DNA from: Gammaproteobacteria bacterium
GTDB taxonomy: Bacteria; Pseudomonadota; Gammaproteobacteria; Eutrophobiales; Eutrophobiaceae
Assembly: GCA_021773235.1 (NCBI GenBank)
Contig: JAJFKL010000037.1
Coordinates: forward strand, 1 to 54,360
Length of the DNA: 54,360 nucleotides
Direction: 5' to 3'
Below are positions 36,218 through 45,575 of the stretch, one piece after another. The position numbers and the translations under genes were made by a program. Position 1 is the stretch's first letter; every line of letters begins with the position of its first letter. Below the pieces are notes generated by a model. It saw only the letters and a list, made by a program, of their open reading frames with translations, did no database searches and was not told the DNA's origin.

Positions 36218-38644
36218 TTATGCGGGTGCACTATCTGTTAAGGCCGCATCGTTCGCATTACTAGCTTGATCTCGCTCTTCATCAAAAATGAATTTTGGTT
36301 TAAAGATATATGCCATAGCTGGCATCAAGAACAATGCTGAAAGTGCAGACACAGTTAGCCACATGCCAATTAACATACCCATTTCAGCCTGAAAGCGTAA
36401 GGAAGAAAAGAGCCATACACCAACACTAACAATTAAGACGAGCGCGGTAACCAATACGCCACGACCAGCACAATGTAATGATATTGCTATTGCCTCTAGA
36501 TGCGATTTCCCTAAATCATATTCGCCCTTAATGCGGTCACAGATATATAGCGTGTAATCTACACCTAAACCAATACCTAAAGCAGCAACAGGCACTGTAT
36601 TGATGTTCATGCCTATATTCTGCCAAGACATAAAGGCAAAAGTTACGAGGTTAGCAAGTACTACAGGCACCATAAAAAACATACCGGCAATACTGGAGCG
36701 GTAAACAATGATACACATCATCACCAGGATGAATAATGCAAGTGCAATCGATTGTATCTGCCCAGACAGTATGACTTCATTCACAGAAGCAATTACACCG
36801 ATGATTCCACCCGCTAGTCTAAAGTTTGCGAGCTCTTGAAGTTCAGGATTATCTTTAATGAACTGCTTAACTCGTGCGATGGCCGTTTGAATCGTCACAC
36901 CTTTTCTATCAGAAAAATACATAACTACAGATGCGTAGTTTATATCCACGTCTGTAAAGCGTAATAAATCACCTGGCTCTGCAGCACGTTCAAACATGAA
37001 CAATAATTCACCATTCTGGTCAGTAGTCGTACCTAATTCAGAATACCTAAAATTACCTTCACGTAGTGTTTGATTAACAGACGGAAGTACATCCGCTACA
37101 GATATAGTAGCGCCAATTTCATCTTGCTGTTCCATGTACTGTTGAAAACGCAACATGCCGTCAAGAATTTCAACATTTTTTATCTTACCTACAACCTTCC
37201 CGCCAAATTCATTCTTGGCGCCTTCCTCGACACCGCCAACGACGACAAACATTCTGTCTGCACCAGGAAATTGCGTATTGATCTTTTCAGAATCAACATT
37301 GTAACGACCATCTGGCCAAAGAATTGGAGAACCGGGGTTTGCATCACCTACAGTCAAATCAACTGCTAAAACACCACTAACAATAAATAGAATTGCCGCA
37401 AGACAGACAACAACATATCTTGCTTTAGTTGCAACCACATTGACGCAAATATTTAAAAACGGTCTGATAACTAATAAGTCGAGGTTAAGTGGATGCGCAT
37501 AAGACTTTGGATTTTTAACCCATGACAACAAAACGGGCGTCACGATGATAGAACTAATCGCAACAGTACCGACCCAGACAACGGCTAGAACGACTAATTT
37601 TTGCAGTAGCGGAATAGGACTGATCGCGACCACCGTCACACAACCTGCATCAGTTGCAATGCCTAACAAACCTGGTCTAAGTAAATCCTTCATAGTCGCG
37701 GTAGCTGCAGACAAGGAATCAAGATCTTCCTCATGCCCCTCAACTTTATCTATCTCTTCATGGAAGCGTGTCATCATCTGCACCGAGTGAGATACTGCTC
37801 GTGCAGTAATCAACATGGCGACAACAACAACCAACGGATCAAAGTGAATACCACACAATTGCGCTACACCTAGCGCCCAGATAGCACTAATGGCGCCGGA
37901 CAACATGGGTAAGATAGTCCCACGCCAGGTTCTGTTAATAACGAATAATAGAACTAGAAAAATAGCGGCGGCTATACCAATAAGCTTCATTGTTTCTGGC
38001 AGATAATGGTCAACCCAGCCATATAAAATCGGGTTACCCACCAAACTTATGTCAACAGTATCATCATCGAGTTCTTCGACCAAAGCGTAAGCTTGTTCAT
38101 ACGCAAGGTTGAAATCGAGTAAATTATCAAAAAAGTCAACCGTGATAAGTGTTGCCGTTAAATCTTTAGATACAAAAGGCCCATAGACCAAGGGACTACG
38201 CAAAATAGCCTCTTTCATATAGTCAATATCAGCTTGAGTCTCGGGTAAATTTGGCCACATATACGGAAAGCTTTCAATACCTACGGTAGATGCCCGAGTC
38301 TCTTTTAGTTTCTTACCTGCTATAGAAAAGATTTGAAATTCATTGATGGCATCAATCGAATATAAGCCCTGAGTAAGGTCTCGTATTTTTTTCAAGACCG
38401 GCATTTGAAAGATATCACCTTCTTTTGATTGAATCATAAAGGTGATGATACTGGTGCCACCGAAGGTATCTTTAAACTGCTCGTGTACTTGAATGTAGGG
38501 GTGCGAGCCAGGCTGTAAATCTTCGAATACTGTTTTAACATCTATTCGATAGGCAAAATTAGCCAGTCCAGCTGTAACAATAACAACTAACGCTAGCACA
38601 ACTTTTCTGTGCCTCATGCAAAATAAAGCAAATTTCTCTAACAT
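36218..38644 (-). CDS. MMPL/RND-family inner-membrane transporter
   Basis: The 808-residue transporter has an N-terminal helix, a large periplasmic domain, a first membrane block (about residues 215-390), a second periplasmic domain and a second block (about 635-785). The conserved GIGLGVDYTLYICDRI motif is near residue 700. This layout is that of MMPL/HAE-type RND proteins moving hydrophobic or lipid-like substrates. I choose ATG 38644, preceded by GGAG, over TTG 38656. It is last in the DUF1302-DUF1329-YCF48-RND series on this strand. The direction of transport, import or export, is not evident. Confidence 0.92.
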   Translation of the reverse strand: MLEKFALFCMRHRKVVLALVVIVTAGLANFAYRIDVKTVFEDLQPGSHPYIQVHEQFKDTFGGTSIITFMIQSKEGDIFQMPVLKKIRDLTQGLYSIDAINEFQIFSIAGKKLKETRASTVGIESFPYMWPNLPETQADIDYMKEAILRSPLVYGPFVSKDLTATLITVDFFDNLLDFNLAYEQAYALVEELDDDTVDISLVGNPILYGWVDHYLPETMKLIGIAAAIFLVLLFVINRTWRGTILPMLSGAISAIWALGVAQLCGIHFDPLVVVVAMLITARAVSHSVQMMTRFHEEIDKVEGHEEDLDSLSAATATMKDLLRPGLLGIATDAGCVTVVAISPIPLLQKLVVLAVVWVGTVAISSIIVTPVLLSWVKNPKSYAHPLNLDLLVIRPFLNICVNVVATKARYVVVCLAAILFIVSGVLAVDLTVGDANPGSPILWPDGRYNVDSEKINTQFPGADRMFVVVGGVEEGAKNEFGGKVVGKIKNVEILDGMLRFQQYMEQQDEIGATISVADVLPSVNQTLREGNFRYSELGTTTDQNGELLFMFERAAEPGDLLRFTDVDINYASVVMYFSDRKGVTIQTAIARVKQFIKDNPELQELANFRLAGGIIGVIASVNEVILSGQIQSIALALFILVMMCIIVYRSSIAGMFFMVPVVLANLVTFAFMSWQNIGMNINTVPVAALGIGLGVDYTLYICDRIKGEYDLGKSHLEAIAISLHCAGRGVLVTALVLIVSVGVWLFSSLRFQAEMGMLIGMWLTVSALSALFLMPAMAYIFKPKFIFDEERDQASNANDAALTDSAPA

Positions 38645-38717
38645 TTCTTTCTCCAACGAGTCGAAATCAAATGTCTCGACTGCCCCTAATTATTTATTAT
38701 TATTTGAATTAAAAAAA

Positions 38718-39791
38718 CTAATCAGCAAACGAGGTCCATGTGTTTGTGCTTATATCCATTGAACCTACAGTTTGACCAACAGACAAAAAGCTGCCGCCAT
38801 CAATAGCTAATTCTGTGTGTGACGTTAAATCTGTACTTGACATGTTTCTTGAATCAAATTGAGTCAAATCAGCTGAGAACTTTATCCATTTTCCTTTATT
38901 ACCTACTGCGACCCACTGACTCGTCTCTTCAGACCAATCCACATCCATCAAATGCTCTGTCATACCTGATTGTTCAGGCTTGATATAAGTCCAGGTTTCA
39001 CCGCCATCTTTTGTAGAGACGATAGCACCACCCAATCCTACAACCACACCTTCTTGAGGTGAACGAAACGCAACAGCCGTAAAACTATTGGGACTGTCTG
39101 TTTGAGTATCTTTCCAGGTCTTGCCGTTATCAGTGCTTTTAAATATCAGACCAAACTCACCCGCAATGAAAAGTGTTGTTTCATCTACGCGGACTATGTC
39201 ATTCATGAAGACATCTTCTTCTTCACGCATTTGATTCCATGTTTTACCATAGTCATGGCTATTAAGTATCATGCCCATCTCACCCACTGCCCATGCCTCA
39301 CCGTTTGGATAAGAATGAACACGAAGTAATTTATTGGCGGTTTCTGATTTAGGGGATTCTACTTCTATCCAAGTCTTGCCACCATCTTCCGTCATAAGGG
39401 TAACGCCGTTGTTACCAACAGCGACTGAATTAGTTTCATTCCAAGACGTGATGTCTTGCAGATGTGATTCAGTAGGCGCTATTTGATTTTTCCACGTAAC
39501 GCCCTTGTCAGTTGAAATTATAATCTTTCCATAATTACCAGCAGCCATATAGACATCCGAATCTACATGACTCAAACCAAAAACATTATCGCGTACATTA
39601 ATAACCGGCGGGACTACCTCTTCAATTACAGCCGTTGGCTTGACGAAAATGCCAGCCCATAACAATGTTCCTACTATAGCCCAGGGCATGATAGAGAGAA
39701 TAAGCTTTGCTATTTTCTGACCAATTGAATCAGCAGTTTTAGATGTTCCAGACATTTGTTCTACTGCAGTATTATTTTCTGACATGTTCAT
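38718..39791 (-). CDS. YCF48-like (BNR-repeat) periplasmic beta-propeller protein
   Basis: The 357-residue protein has a cytoplasmic N-terminus, one membrane anchor at about residues 28-50 and a predicted beta-propeller. Repeated S-x-D-x-G-x-TW blades include ISTDKGVTWKN, MTEDGGKTWIEV, NSHDYGKTWNQM, KSTDNGKTWKD and STKDGGETWTY. YCF48/HCF136-like proteins act as assembly factors in photosynthetic organisms. In heterotrophs they recur next to MMPL-type RND transporters, as here (61 bp upstream of the RND gene), so a periplasmic adaptor role is inferred. Confidence 0.9.
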   Translation of the reverse strand: MNMSENNTAVEQMSGTSKTADSIGQKIAKLILSIMPWAIVGTLLWAGIFVKPTAVIEEVVPPVINVRDNVFGLSHVDSDVYMAAGNYGKIIISTDKGVTWKNQIAPTESHLQDITSWNETNSVAVGNNGVTLMTEDGGKTWIEVESPKSETANKLLRVHSYPNGEAWAVGEMGMILNSHDYGKTWNQMREEEDVFMNDIVRVDETTLFIAGEFGLIFKSTDNGKTWKDTQTDSPNSFTAVAFRSPQEGVVVGLGGAIVSTKDGGETWTYIKPEQSGMTEHLMDVDWSEETSQWVAVGNKGKWIKFSADLTQFDSRNMSSTDLTSHTELAIDGGSFLSVGQTVGSMDISTNTWTSFAD

Positions 39792-39891
39792 AACAACCCT
39801 TCTTCATAATGTATTTCTTAACCAAGAGGATCTAAAGAAACATTAGTAATCCTATGAATGGTTAACGTGTCATTCGTGTTTGATTACACCC

Positions 39892-39939
39892 CAAAAATAA
39901 AGTGGGTAGCTGCTAGATGAGGATTATCTAGCAGCTACC
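39892..39939 (-). terminator. Terminator-like hairpin after the DUF1329 gene
   Basis: On the minus strand, GGTAGCTGCTAGAT and ATCTAGCAGCTACC (39905-39939) form perfect 14-bp arms with a 7-nt loop, 51 bp after the DUF1329 stop. CACTTTATTTTTGG follows. It would limit read-through from the DUF1302-DUF1329 transcript into the YCF48-RND pair. Confidence 0.68.
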
Positions 39940-39989
39940 ATTGAGGGGAGAACAATATTAAAACTAAGTTATTGTTATTGTAGTTATTA

Positions 39990-41267
39990 CTATTTTGCGA
40001 TACTGATTAACTTCTTAAGAGTTACATCGTCCGCTTCAACACCTGCTGGATTAGCCTTCATGTTAGATGACCAGGTCGTAGAGAACTCAGCCTTCCAATC
40101 GATGATATGACCAACAACTGGCATGGTAGACAAATATCCATCATCACCAACGTCACGACGGTTTTGGAAAATAAATGATTTCCAGAACTTGCCGTTTTGG
40201 TCAAGTGATTCACCGTAGTAAGGACGTGGGTAATCAACTTCCATCCAAACCGTTTTCTTACTGTATGGATGTTCTGCTGGTGGAGTACCTTCTATTACCC
40301 ATACTTCACGTGGCTCCCACATTACTTGTGGTGCAGGGAAGAAATGTGGAGGAATATCCATGCCTACAGCTGGAAACTCTTTAATGGTATTTTTGTAGGT
40401 TAAATCAACAGTCATAAGTGGTGCATGTGCAACCGCAAAGATCCATTGACGACCTATCAACTTAGTATCCTGGTATTTGGTAGGAACAGCATCCCAAATA
40501 TCCCAATCATCATATAACTGCACGGTACCACCAATAGGATCCATCCAAGAACTACCTGTCAAGCGACGTGCACGACGAACAGATTTCAAGTAAGCCCAAG
40601 TATCATCTGGCGTCTTTGAAGTAGGATCGTTATAGCGAATCTGGAAGATACCCAGACCTTTAATATCCTGAGGATAGGTAGCCACCAAAACAGTTTTCTG
40701 CATGATGGTGCCATCGCCTTCAGAAATAGGTCCGCCATCTAGACGACCTTCCATATAGTAACGTTGAGCCCACCAGCGTTGGATACGTTCCATACCCTTT
40801 GTGGCATCCAAGAATACCCACGAAATGTGGCGTAAATCCATGGTTGCACCATAAGTAGGTCCACGCAGGTTCCAAATCAGCTTATCACCGGCATGTGGGT
40901 CATCCATCTTGATGTCTTGTGGGTCAAAGAACATACCCGCTGTCCAGCCAGTTGCAGTACGATCAGTTGGATTAAATTTAACCGTTTCCTTACTTTTCTG
41001 AGTCCAGTCCATGTATTTCTCATCCATAGGGATAGGCTCTGAATGACGAACAGGAATCGCTAAGTGATGATTACGAATCATCCATTCGTATTTACCTGGC
41101 AACATGTCACCGACACGGTGGCCTTCGAATGTCATATCGATAACTTGATCGAGGTTTGCTGCGTTGATGATAGTGCCTTCTGGCATCTCCTCAGCAACAG
41201 CACTCAATGGAGCGCCGACTAGCAGCCCCAAAGAAACTACTGATGTAGCTAATATTTTCTTATACAT
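39990..41267 (-). CDS. DUF1329 periplasmic protein
   Basis: The 425-residue protein has a clear signal peptide (cleavage near AVA, residue 25). The mature part follows the DUF1329 pattern: a charged N-terminal region, NLRGPTYGATMDLRH, a SVRRARRLTGSSWMDPIGG block and many aromatic strand residues. Members are thought to have a LolA/LolB-like lipid-carrier fold and are typically encoded beside DUF1302 proteins. A strong AGGAG ribosome site precedes the ATG. It would carry a hydrophobic substrate across the periplasm. Confidence 0.9.
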   Translation of the reverse strand: MYKKILATSVVSLGLLVGAPLSAVAEEMPEGTIINAANLDQVIDMTFEGHRVGDMLPGKYEWMIRNHHLAIPVRHSEPIPMDEKYMDWTQKSKETVKFNPTDRTATGWTAGMFFDPQDIKMDDPHAGDKLIWNLRGPTYGATMDLRHISWVFLDATKGMERIQRWWAQRYYMEGRLDGGPISEGDGTIMQKTVLVATYPQDIKGLGIFQIRYNDPTSKTPDDTWAYLKSVRRARRLTGSSWMDPIGGTVQLYDDWDIWDAVPTKYQDTKLIGRQWIFAVAHAPLMTVDLTYKNTIKEFPAVGMDIPPHFFPAPQVMWEPREVWVIEGTPPAEHPYSKKTVWMEVDYPRPYYGESLDQNGKFWKSFIFQNRRDVGDDGYLSTMPVVGHIIDWKAEFSTTWSSNMKANPAGVEADDVTLKKLISIAK

Positions 41268-41295
41268 TTATAAATACTCCTACGTTTTAACAATC

Positions 41296-41315
41296 GCCCT
41301 GCATTGCTGCAGGGC
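41296..41315. repeat. Intercistronic hairpin between DUF1302 and DUF1329 genes
   Basis: GCCCTGCA and TGCAGGGC are 8-bp perfect arms around a 4-nt loop, in the 90-bp gap. No T-run follows, so an mRNA-stabilising or differential-expression hairpin is more likely than a terminator. Confidence 0.5.
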
Positions 41316-41357
41316 ATAATGAGTAACTAATACTTCTTATTATACAAACTTCTGAAT

Positions 41358-43025
41358 TTAGAACTGTCTGGTAACCTTCAAGACCAACTGGTTATCATCA
41401 GCGAACCAATCAAACAATGAGGCGCTGTTTTCTGAAACACCCAATGGATTAGCACAGACATTACAGGTTGCATTACCTGAGCTGCGCTTCTCATCACCGT
41501 CACTCCACCAAAGGTCGGCTTCCAACTTCACACGCCAGTCATCACCGAAAACAAACTCAACACCGGCAATACCGAAACCACCACCGTTACTTAAGTCTGT
41601 ACCAATAACGAATACAGGATTAATAGTGTCCCGCTTGAAGTTCAACAGAGAGAATAAGGTCAAGTACGCTGTATGCTCTCTTTTCACCGCACCAAATGAG
41701 GCAAACTCAACAATTTCATCAGCATCATCATGATCCAAGATCCACGTATCAAATAACTGAACACTGGAGAGTGATGGACGGTTGGTACCTATGTATTTAC
41801 CCAACTTAAACTCTTTATCAATACGAAACATGGTAACTAATGTATCTTTTGTCTTAACTCCACCCCAGCCTGGTAATGCCGATCGCAATTCACCGAAGTT
41901 ATACGGTTTATTTGGGATAAAGGCCACTTCAGCACTCAAGGTAGAATCAATAACTGGAGCATAACCATTTGCACTGACACCAAATACGTTGATATGAGGG
42001 TATATCCAATCGCCCAACGTAGCATTTTGTGCTACTTCGCCGTGTGGCTTCCAATTGCCCACACCAAAAGCTTGTGATGTCGCTGAAGGCCCGACGTTAC
42101 CAGCAGCTGCAGCTGGGTTCATGATAGGTGCAGGGTTGAATGTCCTGAGATAGGCAACTGAGTATCCAATTGAACCAATGTCACTGTTCCAACGAACACC
42201 AAATGTTGGGTCATCTTGTGAACCATCGGTATGATCGGCGTTATATTGCGTAAATGCAGTAAAGTCGACACCACGATACGGATGTGGGATCCAACGACCG
42301 CCTTCAATATTAAAATTGTTACCAACATCATCATCACGATCAAGACCTGGTCGAACGAAGAAGTTTACAGAACCACCTAACTCGTCATACAAATCTAGGT
42401 CAAAGTTGACCAAGAATAAAGGTTTACGCCAATCTTCGTTATTCTCAAAGAATAGACGCCAGCGAAAATCAAAGCCGTGAACCAAATCCATCGCTTGGAA
42501 AAAATCACTTTCGCCCCAAACCAATTGTTGCTTACCGATGCGCATATTCAACTTGCCATCAAAAAGCGCAAAATCCGCATAATATTCACGGAAAAACTCT
42601 TGCAAATGGTTCGTATTATATTGGTCTAAGTAATTGCCACGTGTAGATGTACCCGATACTCCAATTGCTCTTGTATTAGCTTCTAAGCCTTCAAGATAAT
42701 CCGTCTTGTATTCTCTATCAAAACGACTAACGACCTTCCAAGAAACTGGACCGGTATAAATATCGGTATCCAGATACAAGGTAGCCCTAGCCATATTAAG
42801 GCCCCAGGTGTCATTGTCAGGAGTTTCTTCGTGATCCTCTAGGCCAACCCCAAAATACGTGCGGGCATAGCCACTCACTGCAAAACTCCATTCTTCACCA
42901 AAACCGCCTGCACATGTATCACAAGCAGGTTCTTCTGCAGCCATTACAGAACTAGTCGCAACCGTTCCCCCAAAACACAATAGAAAGCCTGCGGCTTTCA
43001 AAATATTGCTATTATATTTTTTCAT
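41358..43025 (-). CDS. DUF1302 outer-membrane channel-like protein
   Basis: The 555-residue exported protein has a signal peptide (cleavage after VMA near residue 29) and a beta-rich body ending in an aromatic residue (VTRQF), as in outer-membrane barrels. DUF1302 features are the LNMARATLYLDTD start of the barrel, KQQLVWGESDFFQAMDLVHG and RWRLFFENNEDW. Unusual are two CxxC pairs (CDTC close after the signal peptide and CNVC near the C-terminus). It is the first gene downstream of the putative sigma-54 promoter, so it leads the transport operon. Its expected role is outer-membrane entry of a hydrophobic substrate. Confidence 0.9.
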   Translation of the reverse strand: MKKYNSNILKAAGFLLCFGGTVATSSVMAAEEPACDTCAGGFGEEWSFAVSGYARTYFGVGLEDHEETPDNDTWGLNMARATLYLDTDIYTGPVSWKVVSRFDREYKTDYLEGLEANTRAIGVSGTSTRGNYLDQYNTNHLQEFFREYYADFALFDGKLNMRIGKQQLVWGESDFFQAMDLVHGFDFRWRLFFENNEDWRKPLFLVNFDLDLYDELGGSVNFFVRPGLDRDDDVGNNFNIEGGRWIPHPYRGVDFTAFTQYNADHTDGSQDDPTFGVRWNSDIGSIGYSVAYLRTFNPAPIMNPAAAAGNVGPSATSQAFGVGNWKPHGEVAQNATLGDWIYPHINVFGVSANGYAPVIDSTLSAEVAFIPNKPYNFGELRSALPGWGGVKTKDTLVTMFRIDKEFKLGKYIGTNRPSLSSVQLFDTWILDHDDADEIVEFASFGAVKREHTAYLTLFSLLNFKRDTINPVFVIGTDLSNGGGFGIAGVEFVFGDDWRVKLEADLWWSDGDEKRSSGNATCNVCANPLGVSENSASLFDWFADDNQLVLKVTRQF

Positions 43026-43126
43026 TCCTCCCCCTTAAAGAGTTTTAAAAAATCTAAGATCGTCATCAAAATTGCTCTTTTTATTAACAAAACTAACGCT
43101 TTTTACAACGATATCTATAGATGGGG

Positions 43127-43142
43127 AACAAGTTTTATGCCA
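43127..43142 (-). promoter_or_regulatory. Candidate sigma-54 promoter for the DUF1302 operon
   Basis: On the minus strand TGGCAT-AAAAC-TTGTT matches the consensus TGGCAC-N5-TTGCW with the invariant GG and correct spacing. The -12 GC is GT here, which weakens the call. Transcription would start about 90 nt upstream of the DUF1302 ATG. The adjacent activator gene supports it. Confidence 0.42.
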
Positions 43143-43243
43143 AATATGCAGACGTCACCTGTCACCACCTTAAATCATTGATATATATAGATTATATTAT
43201 ATTCCACTTAATATTTAGATTACCCATACCGAGCTATATAAGG

Positions 43244-43284
43244 TCGACGGTGTACTAACATGGAACGGTTTTCTATCGACCGTG
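43244..43284. promoter_or_regulatory. Candidate upstream activator sites
   Basis: TCGACGGTG (43244-43252) and TCGACCGTG (43276-43284) are 32 bp apart, about three helical turns. GGTCGA and TCGACC within them also form an inverted pair. They lie about 100-140 bp upstream of the putative -24 element, the usual place for activator binding. Confidence 0.4.
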
Positions 43285-43507
43285 CAAATTGTGTCTTTAC
43301 AAAAATTAATTTAACCGCATCGTCTAAACAAATAACTATATATATGAAGGACTTATATAGCTAAACAATCTATTTTGTGGAAGCTAATCAATAATGCTAA
43401 TATGTTAGCAATTTTAAGGCCTTAAGAGGTCTTTATCCTGTCTCTTAAAGGCTCCATATAAAAAAAACAGATTTTTGCACTCGATAATATTAAATAACTA
43501 ATACTCC

Positions 43508-45517
43508 ATGAGTCATTCACTAAAAGAATCCGACGTCAATACTCACTCTTATTCACAAAAGGATATTGATCAAGCGTGGGATAATTTTCTCTGCTCGGGT
43601 GGAGTATCAAAAGATCTCCCTGTGCGCGGAATGATAGCCGACTCATGGGAACGGTGCCTGTCTCAAGGCGTCAATCCGGAACAAACTGCAGCGCCGCTAT
43701 TAGCAACCGAAGGTAATTTACACATCCTTCGCCAAAAAAATACTGATCTCATGAAATGTGCGCGACCAGTATTAGCGCAAGCCAGAGTATTTTTACGTGA
43801 TCTTGAGACAATATTGATTCTGACTGACTACAATGGGGTCAACCTTGACGTTGTTGGGGACCCTAAATGTGTTGATAATGCTGTTGGAATTGGGATGGTT
43901 CCAGGTAGCGGCTGGAAAGAAACTGTCTCCGGCTCAAATGCAGTAGGCACTGCGATGGCCACGGGAATGCCGACACAAGTACATGGAGAAGAACACTTTA
44001 TTCAAGGTTTCAAACCTTGGACCTGTACCGCAGGAATCATCAGCGATCCCTACGATAATCAGTTGCTCGGTGTGATTGACGTATCTGGCTTATCAAACAC
44101 ATTTGATAAATTCCATGTGCCTTTAGTTGTATCTTGGGCCAACCAGATTCAATTATCGCTTGCCAAAAATACTTCTGAGCAATGGAACCTTATCAGAGAA
44201 AACAGCCAGTGTGATTTCAAAAATAGTCATCGAAATGCAGGAAAAATGTTGTTTGACACGCAAGGTAGACTCATTGACCACTCTCAAAATGCCTGTTCGA
44301 TACTCAGTTCTCTTGGTGTCGAATATGATCTCTCTATGAAATCTCGCTTGTCGCTAGAGCGTTTTGGTGGAGACGAAATTGTATATCCTCATGATGCAGG
44401 ACTATGGCTATCAAGTGACTGGATTGAACCTGTCAAAGAAAAAAACGAAGTTGTAGGCTTCAAAATTGAACTGCCTACAAATAAACGCTCCACTCAACGA
44501 ACAAGTGCACCGGCTAACATCGCAGCGATTAAAGTTAAATCACAAGATGATGCATTTGAAAAAATCTCTGGCCAAAGTGCGTCAGTTACAGCCAGTATTG
44601 AAAAAGCACGTAAAGCAGCCACCACACCGCTCCCTGTCTTAATATTAGGCGATACCGGTGTCGGAAAAGAAATGTTTGCTAGAGCCATACATGAAGCAAG
44701 TAATTTCTCTAATGGCCCGTTCATTGATCTGAACTGTGGCGCATTCACCAAAGATATTTTGAGCAGTGAATTATTTGGTCATGTCGAGGGCGCATTCACC
44801 GGTGCTAAAAGAGGCGGCATGATGGGTAAAATTGAAGCTGCTAACGGTGGTACTTTATTTTTGGATGAGATTGGCGAAATGCCACTTGAGATTCAACCGG
44901 TTTTTCTTAGAGTATTACAAGAAAGAAAGATTCATCGTGTTGGCGCTATCGCACCAATACCAGTCAACTTTAGGCTCATTGCGGCTACAAATAGCTATCT
45001 TAGGCGTGAAGTCTCAGAAGGTCGGTTTAGAAAAGATTTATTCTTTCGTTTATCGACAGTTGCCATCGCACTTGATCCACTATCCAGACGCAAAGAAGAT
45101 ATTGAAGAAATTGCGCATATAGTCTTAAAAGAAATTCAAGATTCTCAAGAAATTATACCGAAACGAATATCTGCTTCTTTAGTAACAGCACTAAAAAACA
45201 GGGAATGGCCCGGCAATATTAGGGAATTAGTAAATGTAATTGAATGCATGTGTTACATGTCTTCAAATGAAACCTTAACCACAGAAGACTTACCTGCTGG
45301 TTATCAACCCGGTGAATCTCTAGTTAGCGGAGTGCCAACTGAGCAAAATCAATCTTCTCAGTCATTATCAAATCTGGATATTGCTGAACAGCAAGCGATT
45401 GAAAATGCCATTATTGAATTCGGTGGAAACATCACCCAAGCTGCAAAAAATCTGGGCATAGCAAAAGGAACGCTATATCGTAAGATGAAAAAATATAACT
45501 TAGAGAATCCTCGTTAA
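43508..45517 (+). CDS. Sigma-54-dependent activator, AcoR/AcxR-like
   Basis: The 669-residue protein has an N-terminal GAF-type sensor region (about residues 60-220) with the SGSNAVGTAMATGMPTQVHG block of AcoR-like regulators. A central AAA+ domain follows, with Walker A GDTGVGKE near residue 381, the sigma-54-contacting GAFTGA loop near 427 and Walker B LFLDEIGEM. A C-terminal Fis-type helix-turn-helix has NITQAAKNLGIAKGTLYRKM. AcoR relatives activate acetoin and acetone carboxylase operons. The position between a carboxylase operon and the transport set suggests it controls one or both. Confidence 0.93.
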   Translation: MSHSLKESDVNTHSYSQKDIDQAWDNFLCSGGVSKDLPVRGMIADSWERCLSQGVNPEQTAAPLLATEGNLHILRQKNTDLMKCARPVLAQARVFLRDLETILILTDYNGVNLDVVGDPKCVDNAVGIGMVPGSGWKETVSGSNAVGTAMATGMPTQVHGEEHFIQGFKPWTCTAGIISDPYDNQLLGVIDVSGLSNTFDKFHVPLVVSWANQIQLSLAKNTSEQWNLIRENSQCDFKNSHRNAGKMLFDTQGRLIDHSQNACSILSSLGVEYDLSMKSRLSLERFGGDEIVYPHDAGLWLSSDWIEPVKEKNEVVGFKIELPTNKRSTQRTSAPANIAAIKVKSQDDAFEKISGQSASVTASIEKARKAATTPLPVLILGDTGVGKEMFARAIHEASNFSNGPFIDLNCGAFTKDILSSELFGHVEGAFTGAKRGGMMGKIEAANGGTLFLDEIGEMPLEIQPVFLRVLQERKIHRVGAIAPIPVNFRLIAATNSYLRREVSEGRFRKDLFFRLSTVAIALDPLSRRKEDIEEIAHIVLKEIQDSQEIIPKRISASLVTALKNREWPGNIRELVNVIECMCYMSSNETLTTEDLPAGYQPGESLVSGVPTEQNQSSQSLSNLDIAEQQAIENAIIEFGGNITQAAKNLGIAKGTLYRKMKKYNLENPR

Positions 45518-45575
45518 AGTTATAAAATTTATTTCAATTAAGTTTTACATCAAATTCAATCTCTAAATTGAATCA

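Larger units (their letters stand above)
43026..43507. other. Divergent regulatory region between the DUF1302 gene and the sigma-54 activator gene
   Basis: These 482 bp hold no credible coding frame. A sigma-54-like -24/-12 element faces the DUF1302 gene at 43127-43142, with paired TCGACSGTG motifs about 100-140 bp further upstream. The intervening AT-rich stretch (about 43160-43225) could bend or bind IHF. I could not identify a sigma-70 promoter for the activator gene with confidence. Confidence 0.6.
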
